Source: Eubacterium sp. CAG:786
Lineage (GTDB): Bacteria; Bacillota; Clostridia; Oscillospirales; Ruminococcaceae
DNA: 18,179 bases
Direction of reading: 5' to 3'
Assembly (NCBI GenBank): GCA_000432175.1
Contig: HF989519.1
Coordinates: forward strand, 9,260-27,438
Numbering within the stretch: position 1 is the first letter of the stretch; each line of letters opens with the position of its first letter. The position numbers were made by a program, and so were the translations under genes. Below are positions 6,814 through 14,889 of this stretch, piece after piece. The notes beneath the pieces were generated by a model that ran no database searches, was not told where the DNA came from, and was given only the letters and a program-made list of their open reading frames with translations.

Positions 6814-6842
6814 AGTATAACATATGTGAGCGGCGTTGTCAA
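6814..6842 (-). promoter_or_regulatory. Sigma-A type promoter of metK
   Basis: Perfect TTGACA (6842-6837), a 17-nt spacer and TATACT (6819-6814) on the minus strand. Predicted start near 6807, about 10 nt before the riboswitch aptamer. Confidence 0.88.
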
Positions 6843-6884
6843 TAGTAAATCTAAGATTAATTATGAAATTTGAAAAAATTTTAA

Positions 6885-6930
6885 GGCAAATAAAAAAGCG
6901 CAGGACGAAAGAGCAGCTTCCGTCCTGTGC
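6885..6930 (-). terminator. Intrinsic terminator of groES-groEL
   Basis: A 14-position stem, 6898-6911 with 6917-6930 (one G-T pair, one mismatch, loop AGCAG/CTGCT), runs on the minus strand into TTTTTTATTTGCC. This is a strong rho-independent terminator, about 80 nt after the groEL stop codon, and forms the distal hairpin of module copy B. Confidence 0.88.
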
Positions 6931-6983
6931 AGTTCATATCAAAGTTTTTGGGATAACGTCCGCGCAGCGGACACATAAATTCC
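6898..6983 (-). repeat. Two-hairpin 3'-end module, copy B (after groEL)
   Basis: It shares the layout of copy A at 3820-3903: terminator hairpin, the identical linker TTCATATCAAAGTTTTTG (6933-6950), then a GTCCGC-GCA-GCGGAC hairpin (6958-6972), ACACA and AATTCC. The hairpin loops and tails differ while the stems keep pairing. Confidence 0.8.
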
Positions 6984-7011
6984 GGATCACGAATTCATAA
7001 TCCCGGATTTA

Positions 7012-8655
<1,644 letters not shown>

Positions 8656-8663
8656 CTATACGA

Positions 8664-8960
<297 letters not shown>

Positions 8961-8985
8961 CTAAAATAGATTTACTATGTTCAGT

Positions 8986-9012
8986 TTAGCACTCTGTTTC
9001 TTGGAGTGCTAA
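8986..9012 (-). promoter_or_regulatory. CIRCE operator (HrcA binding site)
   Basis: TTAGCACTC-N9-GAGTGCTAA is a perfect 9/9 inverted repeat with the canonical 9-nt spacer. HrcA is known to bind this site and repress chaperonin genes, with relief on heat shock. It lies about 38 nt before the groES start and overlaps the end of the promoter. hrcA itself is not in the window. Confidence 0.98.
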
Positions 9013-9044
9013 TTATATTTTAACCATTTTTCAGAATAAATCAA
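9012..9044 (-). promoter_or_regulatory. Promoter of groES-groEL
   Basis: The minus strand has TTGATT (9044-9039), a 16-nt spacer, and TAAAAT (9022-9017), directly followed by and overlapping TATAAT (9017-9012). The downstream -10 option touches the first base of CIRCE, so HrcA would block polymerase either way. Confidence 0.65.
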
Positions 9045-9122
9045 GGGGTGAGAGCAATTTTTTTGCAAAGTTTGTTACTATTGTGCATTTTATCTTGAAT
9101 TTCTTCCCTATATTTGTAGAAA

Positions 9123-9150
9123 TTGCACACATATATTGGCGCTGTAATAT
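9123..9150 (+). promoter_or_regulatory. Possible sigma-A promoter upstream of the ECF sigma gene
   Basis: TTGCAC (9123-9128), 16 nt, TAATAT (9145-9150). It would give a leader of about 145 nt. The match is moderate and the region is AT-rich, so this is tentative. Confidence 0.35.
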
Positions 9151-9221
9151 ATGAATATTCCCTGCAGATACACAAAATTACAGACGGACGGAGATATCTG
9201 CCGCAAAAAATTCCGGAAAGA

Positions 9222-9254
9222 TGCAACCTTTGGGGGGCGTGCGCGGTTTTATAA
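9222..9254 (+). promoter_or_regulatory. Candidate ECF-type autoregulated promoter of the sigma/anti-sigma operon
   Basis: TGCAACCTTT starts at 9222, with CGGTTTTATAA about 17 nt later (9245-9254), 50-80 nt before the sigma start codon. The TGCAAC -35 type is recognised by SigM-like ECF factors in other Firmicutes; the -10 here is not a clean CGTC. Autoregulation is inferred from position. Confidence 0.5.
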
Positions 9255-9302
9255 GTGAATTCAGGGGACCTCAGAGTTCCCACCGTACGGAGAAGATAAG
9301 AT

Positions 9303-9857
9303 ATGCAGACATTATCGCTTAATGCTGCGGAAAGCTTCGAGGAGGTCATGGAGCTGTACATGCCCATGGTGTACAGGATAGCCTACTCGCGGCTCGGAGA
9401 GCGCAGCGACGCCGAGGACGTCACCCAGGACGTGTTCCTGCGGTACTTCCGGACCGGCATGACTTATAATAACGAGGAACACCGGAAGGCGTGGCTTATC
9501 CGGTGCGCCGTGAACTGCGCCAAAAACACCGCGGCTTCCGCGTGGAACAGGCACAGGGCTTCCGGCGAAATGCTGGAGAACACCACCGACGAGGACGACC
9601 TCACGGCTTCCGGGTGCGACGAGCAGTACGAGCGCACGGAGCGCCGCATGACGGTGCTGAGCGCAGTAAAGCAGCTGCCCGAGAAGTACCGCACGGTGAT
9701 ACACCTGTTCTATTTCGAGGATATGTCGGTGGCGCAGATAAGCGCCGCTGTCGGCGCGGGGGAATCCACAGTGAAATCCCAGCTCAGCCGCGCCCGAAAG
9801 CTGCTTAAACCATTGCTGAGCGATTTTGACAACGAGCCGGGGGAGGTGGTTTTCTGA
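9303..9857 (+). CDS. ECF-type RNA polymerase sigma factor (sigma-70 family)
   Basis: A 184-residue two-domain group 4 sigma factor. Region 2 spans about residues 14-84, with YRIAYSRLGERSDAEDVTQD and VFLRYFRT (region 2.2/2.3). An acidic linker (91-110) is followed by region 4 (115-170), with LPEKYRTVIHLFYFEDMS and a helix-turn-helix in QISAAVGAGESTVKSQLSRARKLL. It should direct polymerase to a small regulon, probably including its own promoter. GGAG lies about 9 nt before the ATG. Its TGA stop overlaps the next gene's ATG by one base (TGATG), so sigma and putative anti-sigma are translationally coupled. The inducing signal is unknown. Confidence 0.94.
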   Translation: MQTLSLNAAESFEEVMELYMPMVYRIAYSRLGERSDAEDVTQDVFLRYFRTGMTYNNEEHRKAWLIRCAVNCAKNTAASAWNRHRASGEMLENTTDEDDLTASGCDEQYERTERRMTVLSAVKQLPEKYRTVIHLFYFEDMSVAQISAAVGAGESTVKSQLSRARKLLKPLLSDFDNEPGEVVF

Positions 9858-10909
9858 TGGATCTCAGAGAGGAATACAAGAACGAGATGGAGAGCGTATC
9901 CCCGGACAGAGAAGCGATTGACAGAATGAAAGCCGCTGTTATGGCTAAAATAGCAGCCGGCGAGGGCGAAGCGGGGATTCCCGGGGAAAAGAAGAAGCCG
10001 CTTCCGCTGAGGAAGATCGCGTATATCGGCGGCGCTGTGGCAGCGTGCGCGGTGATCGCGGTCTCAGCTGCAACGATACTCCCCAGCGTGAACAAGAACA
10101 ACGGCATGATAAGCGAGGCTGAAATCTCTGCGACCGCAGCAGGGGCGAATGAAATATCCGGCGGAGGCGCCGCAGATACCGCAGGCAGCCATGAAACGGG
10201 CAGCGCCGCAAATGCGGATACGTTCAGAACCGAGGACGACGTTGCCGTGGAGGAAACCACAGATGGCACCGCGGAAGCGGCAAGCGATACCGCGACAGAC
10301 GACAGATTCTGGGACGACAGCCCTGACAGTGGCGGCGTTATCGACAGCATTACAGACAGCGTTCCTGACGACGCGGTAACGCCTGATGCGATACCGTCTG
10401 ACGAACCAGACAAAGACAATGACACATCACCCGGCAAGTTGGACGACAACAAAGGCTGGCATGATTTCGGTGAAAACACTCTGGAGCCGAGCTATACCGA
10501 CGACGGCAGGAACCCCGAATCCGGCTTCGACACCGCAGATATCATCGATAAACCTGACACCGATCAGGGCGACCCCGGAATTACAGGTGAATGCACCATG
10601 GAGGACTTCATGACCGGCGACAACTCCTTTGACTTTGACGAAACGGCAGACTGCGCTGAAGAAACTGAAGAAGAGTTAGACACCGAGGAGGTGCCCGAAG
10701 TCAGGGGGGAAACCATCATTTTCACCGGCAGGGGCTGGATAACGTTCCAGGGGGAGCGCTACCAGAAGATAAACATGGCTGCCGGTGCAGGCGAGCGGCT
10801 GCAGGCATACGACCCGGCTTCCGGGAAGCATTACACCGTGGTGAAAAAACTCAGCGTAATCTACGTCTACCAGGGTGGAAGCTACGTGGGTGCGTACAGA
10901 AAATCATAA
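9857..10909 (+). CDS. Putative membrane-anchored anti-sigma factor
   Basis: This 350-residue protein has no family I can name with certainty. It has a short charged cytoplasmic N-terminus (1-50, MDLREEYKNEMESVSPDREA and a helix), one membrane segment at about 54-76, then a very acidic Asp/Glu/Thr/Ser/Ala-rich outer stretch (about 80-285) that looks disordered. A compact C-terminal part (about 286-350: ETIIFTGRGWITFQGERYQKI ending VYQGGSYVGAYRKS) looks like a small folded domain. Single-pass topology and coupling to the ECF sigma gene by a one-base stop/start overlap are the standard arrangement of an anti-sigma factor that holds the sigma at the membrane. No zinc-binding HxxxCxxC motif is visible. 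The role is inferred from context. Its stop codon lies inside the 18-nt repeated motif. Confidence 0.75.
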   Translation: MDLREEYKNEMESVSPDREAIDRMKAAVMAKIAAGEGEAGIPGEKKKPLPLRKIAYIGGAVAACAVIAVSAATILPSVNKNNGMISEAEISATAAGANEISGGGAADTAGSHETGSAANADTFRTEDDVAVEETTDGTAEAASDTATDDRFWDDSPDSGGVIDSITDSVPDDAVTPDAIPSDEPDKDNDTSPGKLDDNKGWHDFGENTLEPSYTDDGRNPESGFDTADIIDKPDTDQGDPGITGECTMEDFMTGDNSFDFDETADCAEETEEELDTEEVPEVRGETIIFTGRGWITFQGERYQKINMAAGAGERLQAYDPASGKHYTVVKKLSVIYVYQGGSYVGAYRKS

Positions 10910-10923
10910 GGTCACCTCTAAAA
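10906..10923 (+). repeat. 18-nt motif ATAAGGTCACCTCTAAAA, copy 2
   Basis: Identical to 3801-3818. Here the TAA stop codon of the putative anti-sigma gene is part of the motif, and the motif runs directly into the left end of the palindromic element. Confidence 0.75.
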
Positions 10924-11061
10924 ACCTTGTTTGAGTGAAAATGTGTATAGCACACCGACTGCTTCTTCAAACCTCCTCGTAAGGCATACAGCCTTACTTC
11001 GTCGGCTTTCATCGCATTCGGCGCACTCTACCCATTTTCCCTTTTCAAACCGGTTTTTAGA
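10917..11061. repeat. 145-bp imperfect palindrome, MITE-like element
   Basis: The ends TCTAAAAACC (10917-10926) and GGTTTTTAGA (11052-11061) are perfect 10-bp inverted repeats. The pairing continues imperfectly for about 40 nt (GTTTGA, GAAAATG, GTA-AG, CACC against their complements). Inside are CCGAC/GTCGG (10955-10959, 11001-11005) and the hairpin GTAAGGC-ATACA-GCCTTAC (10979-10997). No transposase and no believable reading frame are present. The shape is that of a miniature inverted-repeat element or a long structured RNA, lying between the anti-sigma gene and its terminator. Confidence 0.75.
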
Positions 11062-11118
11062 TGTTCCCGTAATATTTCAGCGGCTGCGGCAGTATAATAT
11101 CTGCAGCGTCAGTATTCC

Positions 11119-11152
11119 GGGTTGGGATATGTGAATACCCCGACCCTTTTTT
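11119..11152 (+). terminator. Strong intrinsic terminator of the sigma/anti-sigma operon
   Basis: GGGTTGGGATAT and ATACCCCGACCC form a 12-position stem (one G-T pair, one mismatch) with a GTGA loop, followed by TTTTTT. It lies 210 nt after the stop codon, with the palindromic element in between. Confidence 0.88.
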
Positions 11153-11207
11153 CTGTGTATTAAAGCGTGAAATTTGTGTGAAATATCAAAATATCCACAA
11201 AAAGCCC

Positions 11208-11236
11208 TTGAAAAGTTGAAAATTTTATGGTAAAAT
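11208..11236 (+). promoter_or_regulatory. Sigma-A type promoter of the PAS/GGDEF/EAL gene
   Basis: TTGAAA (11208-11213), 17 nt, TAAAAT (11231-11236). A loose inverted pair TTTGTG/CACAAA (11173-11178, 11196-11201) just upstream could be a regulator site, but symmetry between the arms is poor. Confidence 0.65.
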
Positions 11237-11282
11237 GATTATAAAGGGAAACGTGCGTTACACAACACCCTTTGCTGGATAA

Positions 11283-11318
11283 AAAATTAACATCAAAATT
11301 AACATCAAAATTAACATC
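11283..11318 (+). repeat. Three tandem copies of AAAATTAACATC in the 5' leader
   Basis: Three exact 12-bp units end 1-2 nt before the TCTGAGGTG ribosome binding region of the next gene. The leader is otherwise unstructured and A/T-rich. Confidence 0.9.
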
Positions 11319-11334
11319 TCTGAGGTGATCATTC

Positions 11335-13923
11335 TTGAGTAACTCACATGATCAGAATAATGTACCCGATATACCTGATATAAAGCGCGACGCCGTACAG
11401 CTGTTCAACGCGGTTCACAACAGCGGCAACATCGCATATACAATGAACTTCCGTCAGGGCTTTCCGGTGAGGATACTCGCGGGCAGCTGCGCTTTCGGCA
11501 CGGCAGGCGACGTCGTTGTCATGGGTGAAACAGTCCACCCGGACGACTACCAGCCTTTCTGCGAGGTCATCAGCAACGTCATCGCGGGCACGGCTGACGA
11601 GATAAAGCTGCACGCGCGGCTCAACAACGGCGGTGAGTACCAGTGGTTCTACATCACGGGAAAAGTGCGCCGCAGCCCCGACCACCTTGATTTCATAGAC
11701 GGCATGATGTTCAACGTCACCGATTACCTCGACTGCGAGGGCGAGGACACCGTCATGCGCAGATACCGCAGCAAGCATACAGTCAAGCTGGAGCAGACTT
11801 CGTATACCCTGCGCGACATTCTCGGCGAGGATTATCTGGTGCGCATTCAGCAGCCGTTTTCCCAGACGGGGGGGCTGTATTCCGCGATAACCGACAGCGA
11901 CGGCGCGGTGATAGTCCCCAAGGGGCAGGATAAGCGGCTGAATCTCAATAAAATGGATTTCCAGCGCAAGAAGAGTATCCGCGTGCGCCACCAGACCATA
12001 GGCACATGGCTCATCACCGGTGAAAGCCAGGAGGTCGTGGACGGCAGCGCGACCCTGCTTGAAACAATGGCTCATACCGTTTCGGGGGTGGCGAATTCCT
12101 ACGTTGCGCTGGTGGACGAGATGGAAACTTCCCAAAACGCCAACAAGCTGCTGGGTCAGAATTTCGAGGACCAGATACTTGTGAACGGCGTTTATTCGAT
12201 ATTCCTGCAGAGCCCGGACACCAAGACCGCGATAAAGAACATCACGCTGCTTGTCAGCGAGCATTTCGGGCTGTCTGAGATAGAGTTCTGCGGGGACGAG
12301 AACAACCCTGTGCGCACCTACAAGCTGGATCGTTCCGGCATGGTGGTGCCGATCATGGGCAGCTTCGTCTGCAAGCCGGAGATACGCGAGGAATTGGATT
12401 ACAGCGGTATCGTGTGCACCGACCGGCGCACGGTCAACATTGATTATGACAAGAAAAATTGCAGCTGCGTGCTTGCCCGGACCTACGACCAGGGCAGCAA
12501 CCGCGGTGTGCTTCTCTATACCGCAAAGACTTCCGGCAGGGAATGGACGGCACGGGAGCGCAGCCTGCTGAAAAGCCTGACGCAGCTGCTTTCCACCGTG
12601 ATATACAAGCTGTTCCTGGAGGAAGAGCTCAGGAGTTCCAGAACAAGGCTGGAGCGCCTTGCTTACTACGATATCCCGACGAATATCCCCAACCGCAGCC
12701 TGTTCGAAAAGGAATACACCGAGGGCATCACCCAGGGTTATTCCGGCGCGGTCATCGCGGTGGAATTCTCAAACCTGAAGAACATCTCCGAGATATACGG
12801 CTTTGAATATGCGGACGATATACTGCGCAGCTGCGCGGAGTACATAATGGCTCTGCCCTGCAGCTCGCCGAAAAAGACGTACCGCTTTTCAAGCGACATT
12901 CTGTTCGTCGTCCTGCGCGGAATAGAGCGCGAGGAGGCGCGGCAGTTCGCGCAGGCGATACTGACGAAGTTCCGTTCGCCGTGGTACCTGCATGATAACG
13001 AGCACCACATGCGGGTTTACGCGGGCTTCACGATGTGCCCGACGGACGCCGAAACGGTCCAGAGCTGCGTGAGCGCCGCTACCCACACCCTGCGCCTTGC
13101 CAAGGAGCGCCGCATGGAGGACGCCGTGTGCTATTCCGAGGGGCTGGAGGAGAACCTCACCGACAACCGCATAGTGAAGAAACTCATCACCGACGCAGCG
13201 GAGAACGGCTTCAAGGGGTTCTATTACCTGTACCAGCCGGTGCTTGAGATGAACACCGGGGCGCTGCACTGCTGCGAGGCAACGCTGTTCTGGGGGAACA
13301 ACGACATGACAGTCCCCAGGGAGCGTTTCATGCCGATAATCGACCAGCTGGGGCTTTCGAAGCAGTTTTACGGGTTCGCGTGCGACCTGATATGCAGCTT
13401 CTGCGCTTCAGTGAGGGCAAAGGGATTTCCGGAGTTCCGGGTAAGCTTCAACATACCAGAGAATATCCTTAACACCGAGGTTTCGGTAGAGGTGCTGCAG
13501 AACGCCTTGCAGAAATACTCCCTGCCGCCGGGAGCGGTGAGCGTTGCGGTTTCCGAGAGCGAGGGCACGCTGACTGAGGGCGGCGTATATCTGCAGCAGC
13601 TTTCCGACATGGGCGTGAACGTCATCGCGGACGACACGGGCACCGGGTATTTCACCGCAGCGCCGCTGGATATCCCCGCAGTAAAGACGGTGAAGATAAA
13701 GGCGTCGCGGCTTTCCGGGGACGGTGTTTCCGCCGCGTTCGTGAAGTCGCTGATAAAGATGGCAAAGGAACGTAACATAGCAGTCTGCGCGCGGGATATC
13801 GACAATCCCCGCGACCTGACCGCCCTCGGAGGCTTCGATGTTGACCTCATCGAGGGAATATTCAACGGGCGCCCGCTGCGCGATAAGGAATTCATCGAGA
13901 AGATGACTGAAACTGCAGTATAA
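11335..13923 (+). CDS. PAS / GAF-like / degenerate GGDEF / degenerate EAL protein
   Basis: An 862-residue soluble protein starting at TTG, with GAGGTG about 8 nt before it. Domains in order: PAS-like sensor (about 15-130, with ETVHPDDY and GGEYQWFYITGKVRR), an unassigned segment, a GAF-like region (about 265-430), GGDEF (about 439-605) and EAL (about 620-860). The GGDEF loop is SSDIL (519-523), so cyclase activity is unlikely. In EAL, the EAL motif is EAT (648-650); Asn706, Glu741, Asp766-Asp767 and Lys787 of the metal/substrate site remain, but the AEGVE glutamate is Arg820 and the QG glutamine is Glu840. Phosphodiesterase activity is therefore doubtful; a c-di-GMP-binding or protein-interaction role is more likely (inference). 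No membrane segments. It is transcribed alone from its own promoter. Confidence 0.88.
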   Translation: MSNSHDQNNVPDIPDIKRDAVQLFNAVHNSGNIAYTMNFRQGFPVRILAGSCAFGTAGDVVVMGETVHPDDYQPFCEVISNVIAGTADEIKLHARLNNGGEYQWFYITGKVRRSPDHLDFIDGMMFNVTDYLDCEGEDTVMRRYRSKHTVKLEQTSYTLRDILGEDYLVRIQQPFSQTGGLYSAITDSDGAVIVPKGQDKRLNLNKMDFQRKKSIRVRHQTIGTWLITGESQEVVDGSATLLETMAHTVSGVANSYVALVDEMETSQNANKLLGQNFEDQILVNGVYSIFLQSPDTKTAIKNITLLVSEHFGLSEIEFCGDENNPVRTYKLDRSGMVVPIMGSFVCKPEIREELDYSGIVCTDRRTVNIDYDKKNCSCVLARTYDQGSNRGVLLYTAKTSGREWTARERSLLKSLTQLLSTVIYKLFLEEELRSSRTRLERLAYYDIPTNIPNRSLFEKEYTEGITQGYSGAVIAVEFSNLKNISEIYGFEYADDILRSCAEYIMALPCSSPKKTYRFSSDILFVVLRGIEREEARQFAQAILTKFRSPWYLHDNEHHMRVYAGFTMCPTDAETVQSCVSAATHTLRLAKERRMEDAVCYSEGLEENLTDNRIVKKLITDAAENGFKGFYYLYQPVLEMNTGALHCCEATLFWGNNDMTVPRERFMPIIDQLGLSKQFYGFACDLICSFCASVRAKGFPEFRVSFNIPENILNTEVSVEVLQNALQKYSLPPGAVSVAVSESEGTLTEGGVYLQQLSDMGVNVIADDTGTGYFTAAPLDIPAVKTVKIKASRLSGDGVSAAFVKSLIKMAKERNIAVCARDIDNPRDLTALGGFDVDLIEGIFNGRPLRDKEFIEKMTETAV

Positions 13924-13930
13924 AATGAAC

Positions 13931-14187
13931 CCGTCGAAAAAGTCACTAAAGTGACTTTTCCGCCGAAACTATCCCCTGGCTTGGCGAAGCCAAGCCTTAC
14001 GTCTTTTGCCATACGGCAAAAGACACCCTGCGCGCATAAGGCATAAGGCGTAGCCGTTGCTTTGCGTAAGACCGCAGGTCGTCGCTTAGACACTTGCTGG
14101 GATAGAAGTGTTTTTTGCCCCGGGAGACCCGTGGCAAAAAACGGATTTCAAAAGCCCGCTTCGCGGGCAAAACCGATTTTCCGACGG
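13931..14187. repeat. 257-bp multi-hairpin intergenic element
   Basis: The ends CCGTCG-AAAA (13931-13940) and TTTTCCGACGG (14177-14187) pair with one bulge. Inside are, in order: AAAAGTCAC/GTGACTTTT (13938-13959), GGCTTGGC/GCCAAGCC (13978-13996), GTCTTTTGCC/GGCAAAAGAC (14001-14024), an imperfect CGCA...TGCG stem (about 14031-14066), ACACTT/AAGTGT then T6 (about 14090-14116), TTTTTTGCC-c-CGGG paired with CCCG-t-GGCAAAAAA (14111-14141), and GCCCGC/GCGGGC (14154-14168). No reading frame is credible. It fills the space between the convergent EAL-protein and atpD genes. The first hairpin may serve as terminator for the plus-strand gene. Confidence 0.8.
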
Positions 14188-14203
14188 TCTGAATGTATAA
14201 GCT

Positions 14204-14230
14204 GCCCCGTCAGTTAAATACTGACGGGGC
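14204..14230 (-). terminator. Hairpin after the V-type ATPase operon, probable terminator
   Basis: GCCCCGTCAG/CTGACGGGGC is a perfect 10-bp stem with a 7-nt loop, 9 nt after the atpD stop codon. The following minus-strand sequence AGCTTATACATT lacks a clean T run, so efficiency is uncertain. Confidence 0.6.
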
Positions 14231-14238
14231 TCATGCGT

Positions 14239-14859
14239 TTATAGGCTCTTTTTGAGTTTCGCGCGCTTTATGACTTTCTGCCGTGAGAATTCCTCGCGCT
14301 CCTTTTCCTCGAGGGAATTGGAGATGGTGCGCACCAGCCCGCGGTACTTCGGAATGATGATGTTATGCAGGGCGTTGGCGCGCTTCTGGGTTCGCTTTAT
14401 CGAAACCGCAAGGCGGTAGATGCTGTTCTCGGTTTCGGCAAGGAGCACGGTGATCTCCTTCGCGCGGTTGAAGCAGATGTACGCCTGGTCGAAGCTGGAA
14501 TTCGTCTGCAGCATGCTGTAGGGTATCTCCCCGAGGTCGGTGCCGCCTGCGGAAAGTTCCGGCAGTTCCACGCCCATGACGCTGCGGGTGCTGAGTTCCA
14601 GCGAGTTATCCACCGGGATAGTTTTCGCGATGTCGCTCACCACGCCCATGGAGATGTTCGCGCGCTGCAGCGCCTGATAGGCGGCTGTGTAGGTGTCGTC
14701 GATGCTGCTGCGGAGTTCCCGCGCCTTGTCGGTGAGGCTCACCATCTCGCGTATCAGTATGCTGCGCTTTCTGTCCATAAGCTCATAGCCCAGCTGCGCC
14801 TGCCGGAGCGAGCGCCGTACCCTGATGAGGTTTCCTTTTGTGGGGAATATCTGCTCCAT
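14239..14859 (-). CDS. atpD: V-type ATP synthase subunit D
   Basis: A 206-residue helical subunit of the central stalk that turns inside the A3B3 ring and couples ATP turnover to ion movement. The opening FPTKGNLIRVRRSLRQAQLGYELMDRKR and the closing TQKRANALHNIIIPKYRGLVRTISNSLEEKEREEFSRQKVIKRAK are the family's two conserved coiled-coil halves, with a less conserved middle. The start is preceded by GAAAGGACGG. It follows subunit B by 30 nt and is the last gene of the operon, matching the usual A-B-D order. The symbol follows A/V-type naming and is not the F1 beta subunit. Confidence 0.96.
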   Translation of the reverse strand: MEQIFPTKGNLIRVRRSLRQAQLGYELMDRKRSILIREMVSLTDKARELRSSIDDTYTAAYQALQRANISMGVVSDIAKTIPVDNSLELSTRSVMGVELPELSAGGTDLGEIPYSMLQTNSSFDQAYICFNRAKEITVLLAETENSIYRLAVSIKRTQKRANALHNIIIPKYRGLVRTISNSLEEKEREEFSRQKVIKRAKLKKSL

Positions 14860-14889
14860 GCTGCCACCGTCCTTTCTGCCGTGGGAATA

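Noticed and set aside
6613..6873. 86-residue open frame on the plus strand before metK
   Set aside because: It is the complement of the SAM-I riboswitch, terminator and promoter.
10931..11134. 67-residue plus-strand open frame after the anti-sigma gene
   Set aside because: It lies in the palindromic element and runs into the terminator stem; its sequence follows the repeat, not a protein family, and no ribosome binding site is present.
11283..11318. Start of a CRISPR or iteron array
   Set aside because: Only three contiguous 12-bp units without spacers, no cas or rep genes, and no origin features.
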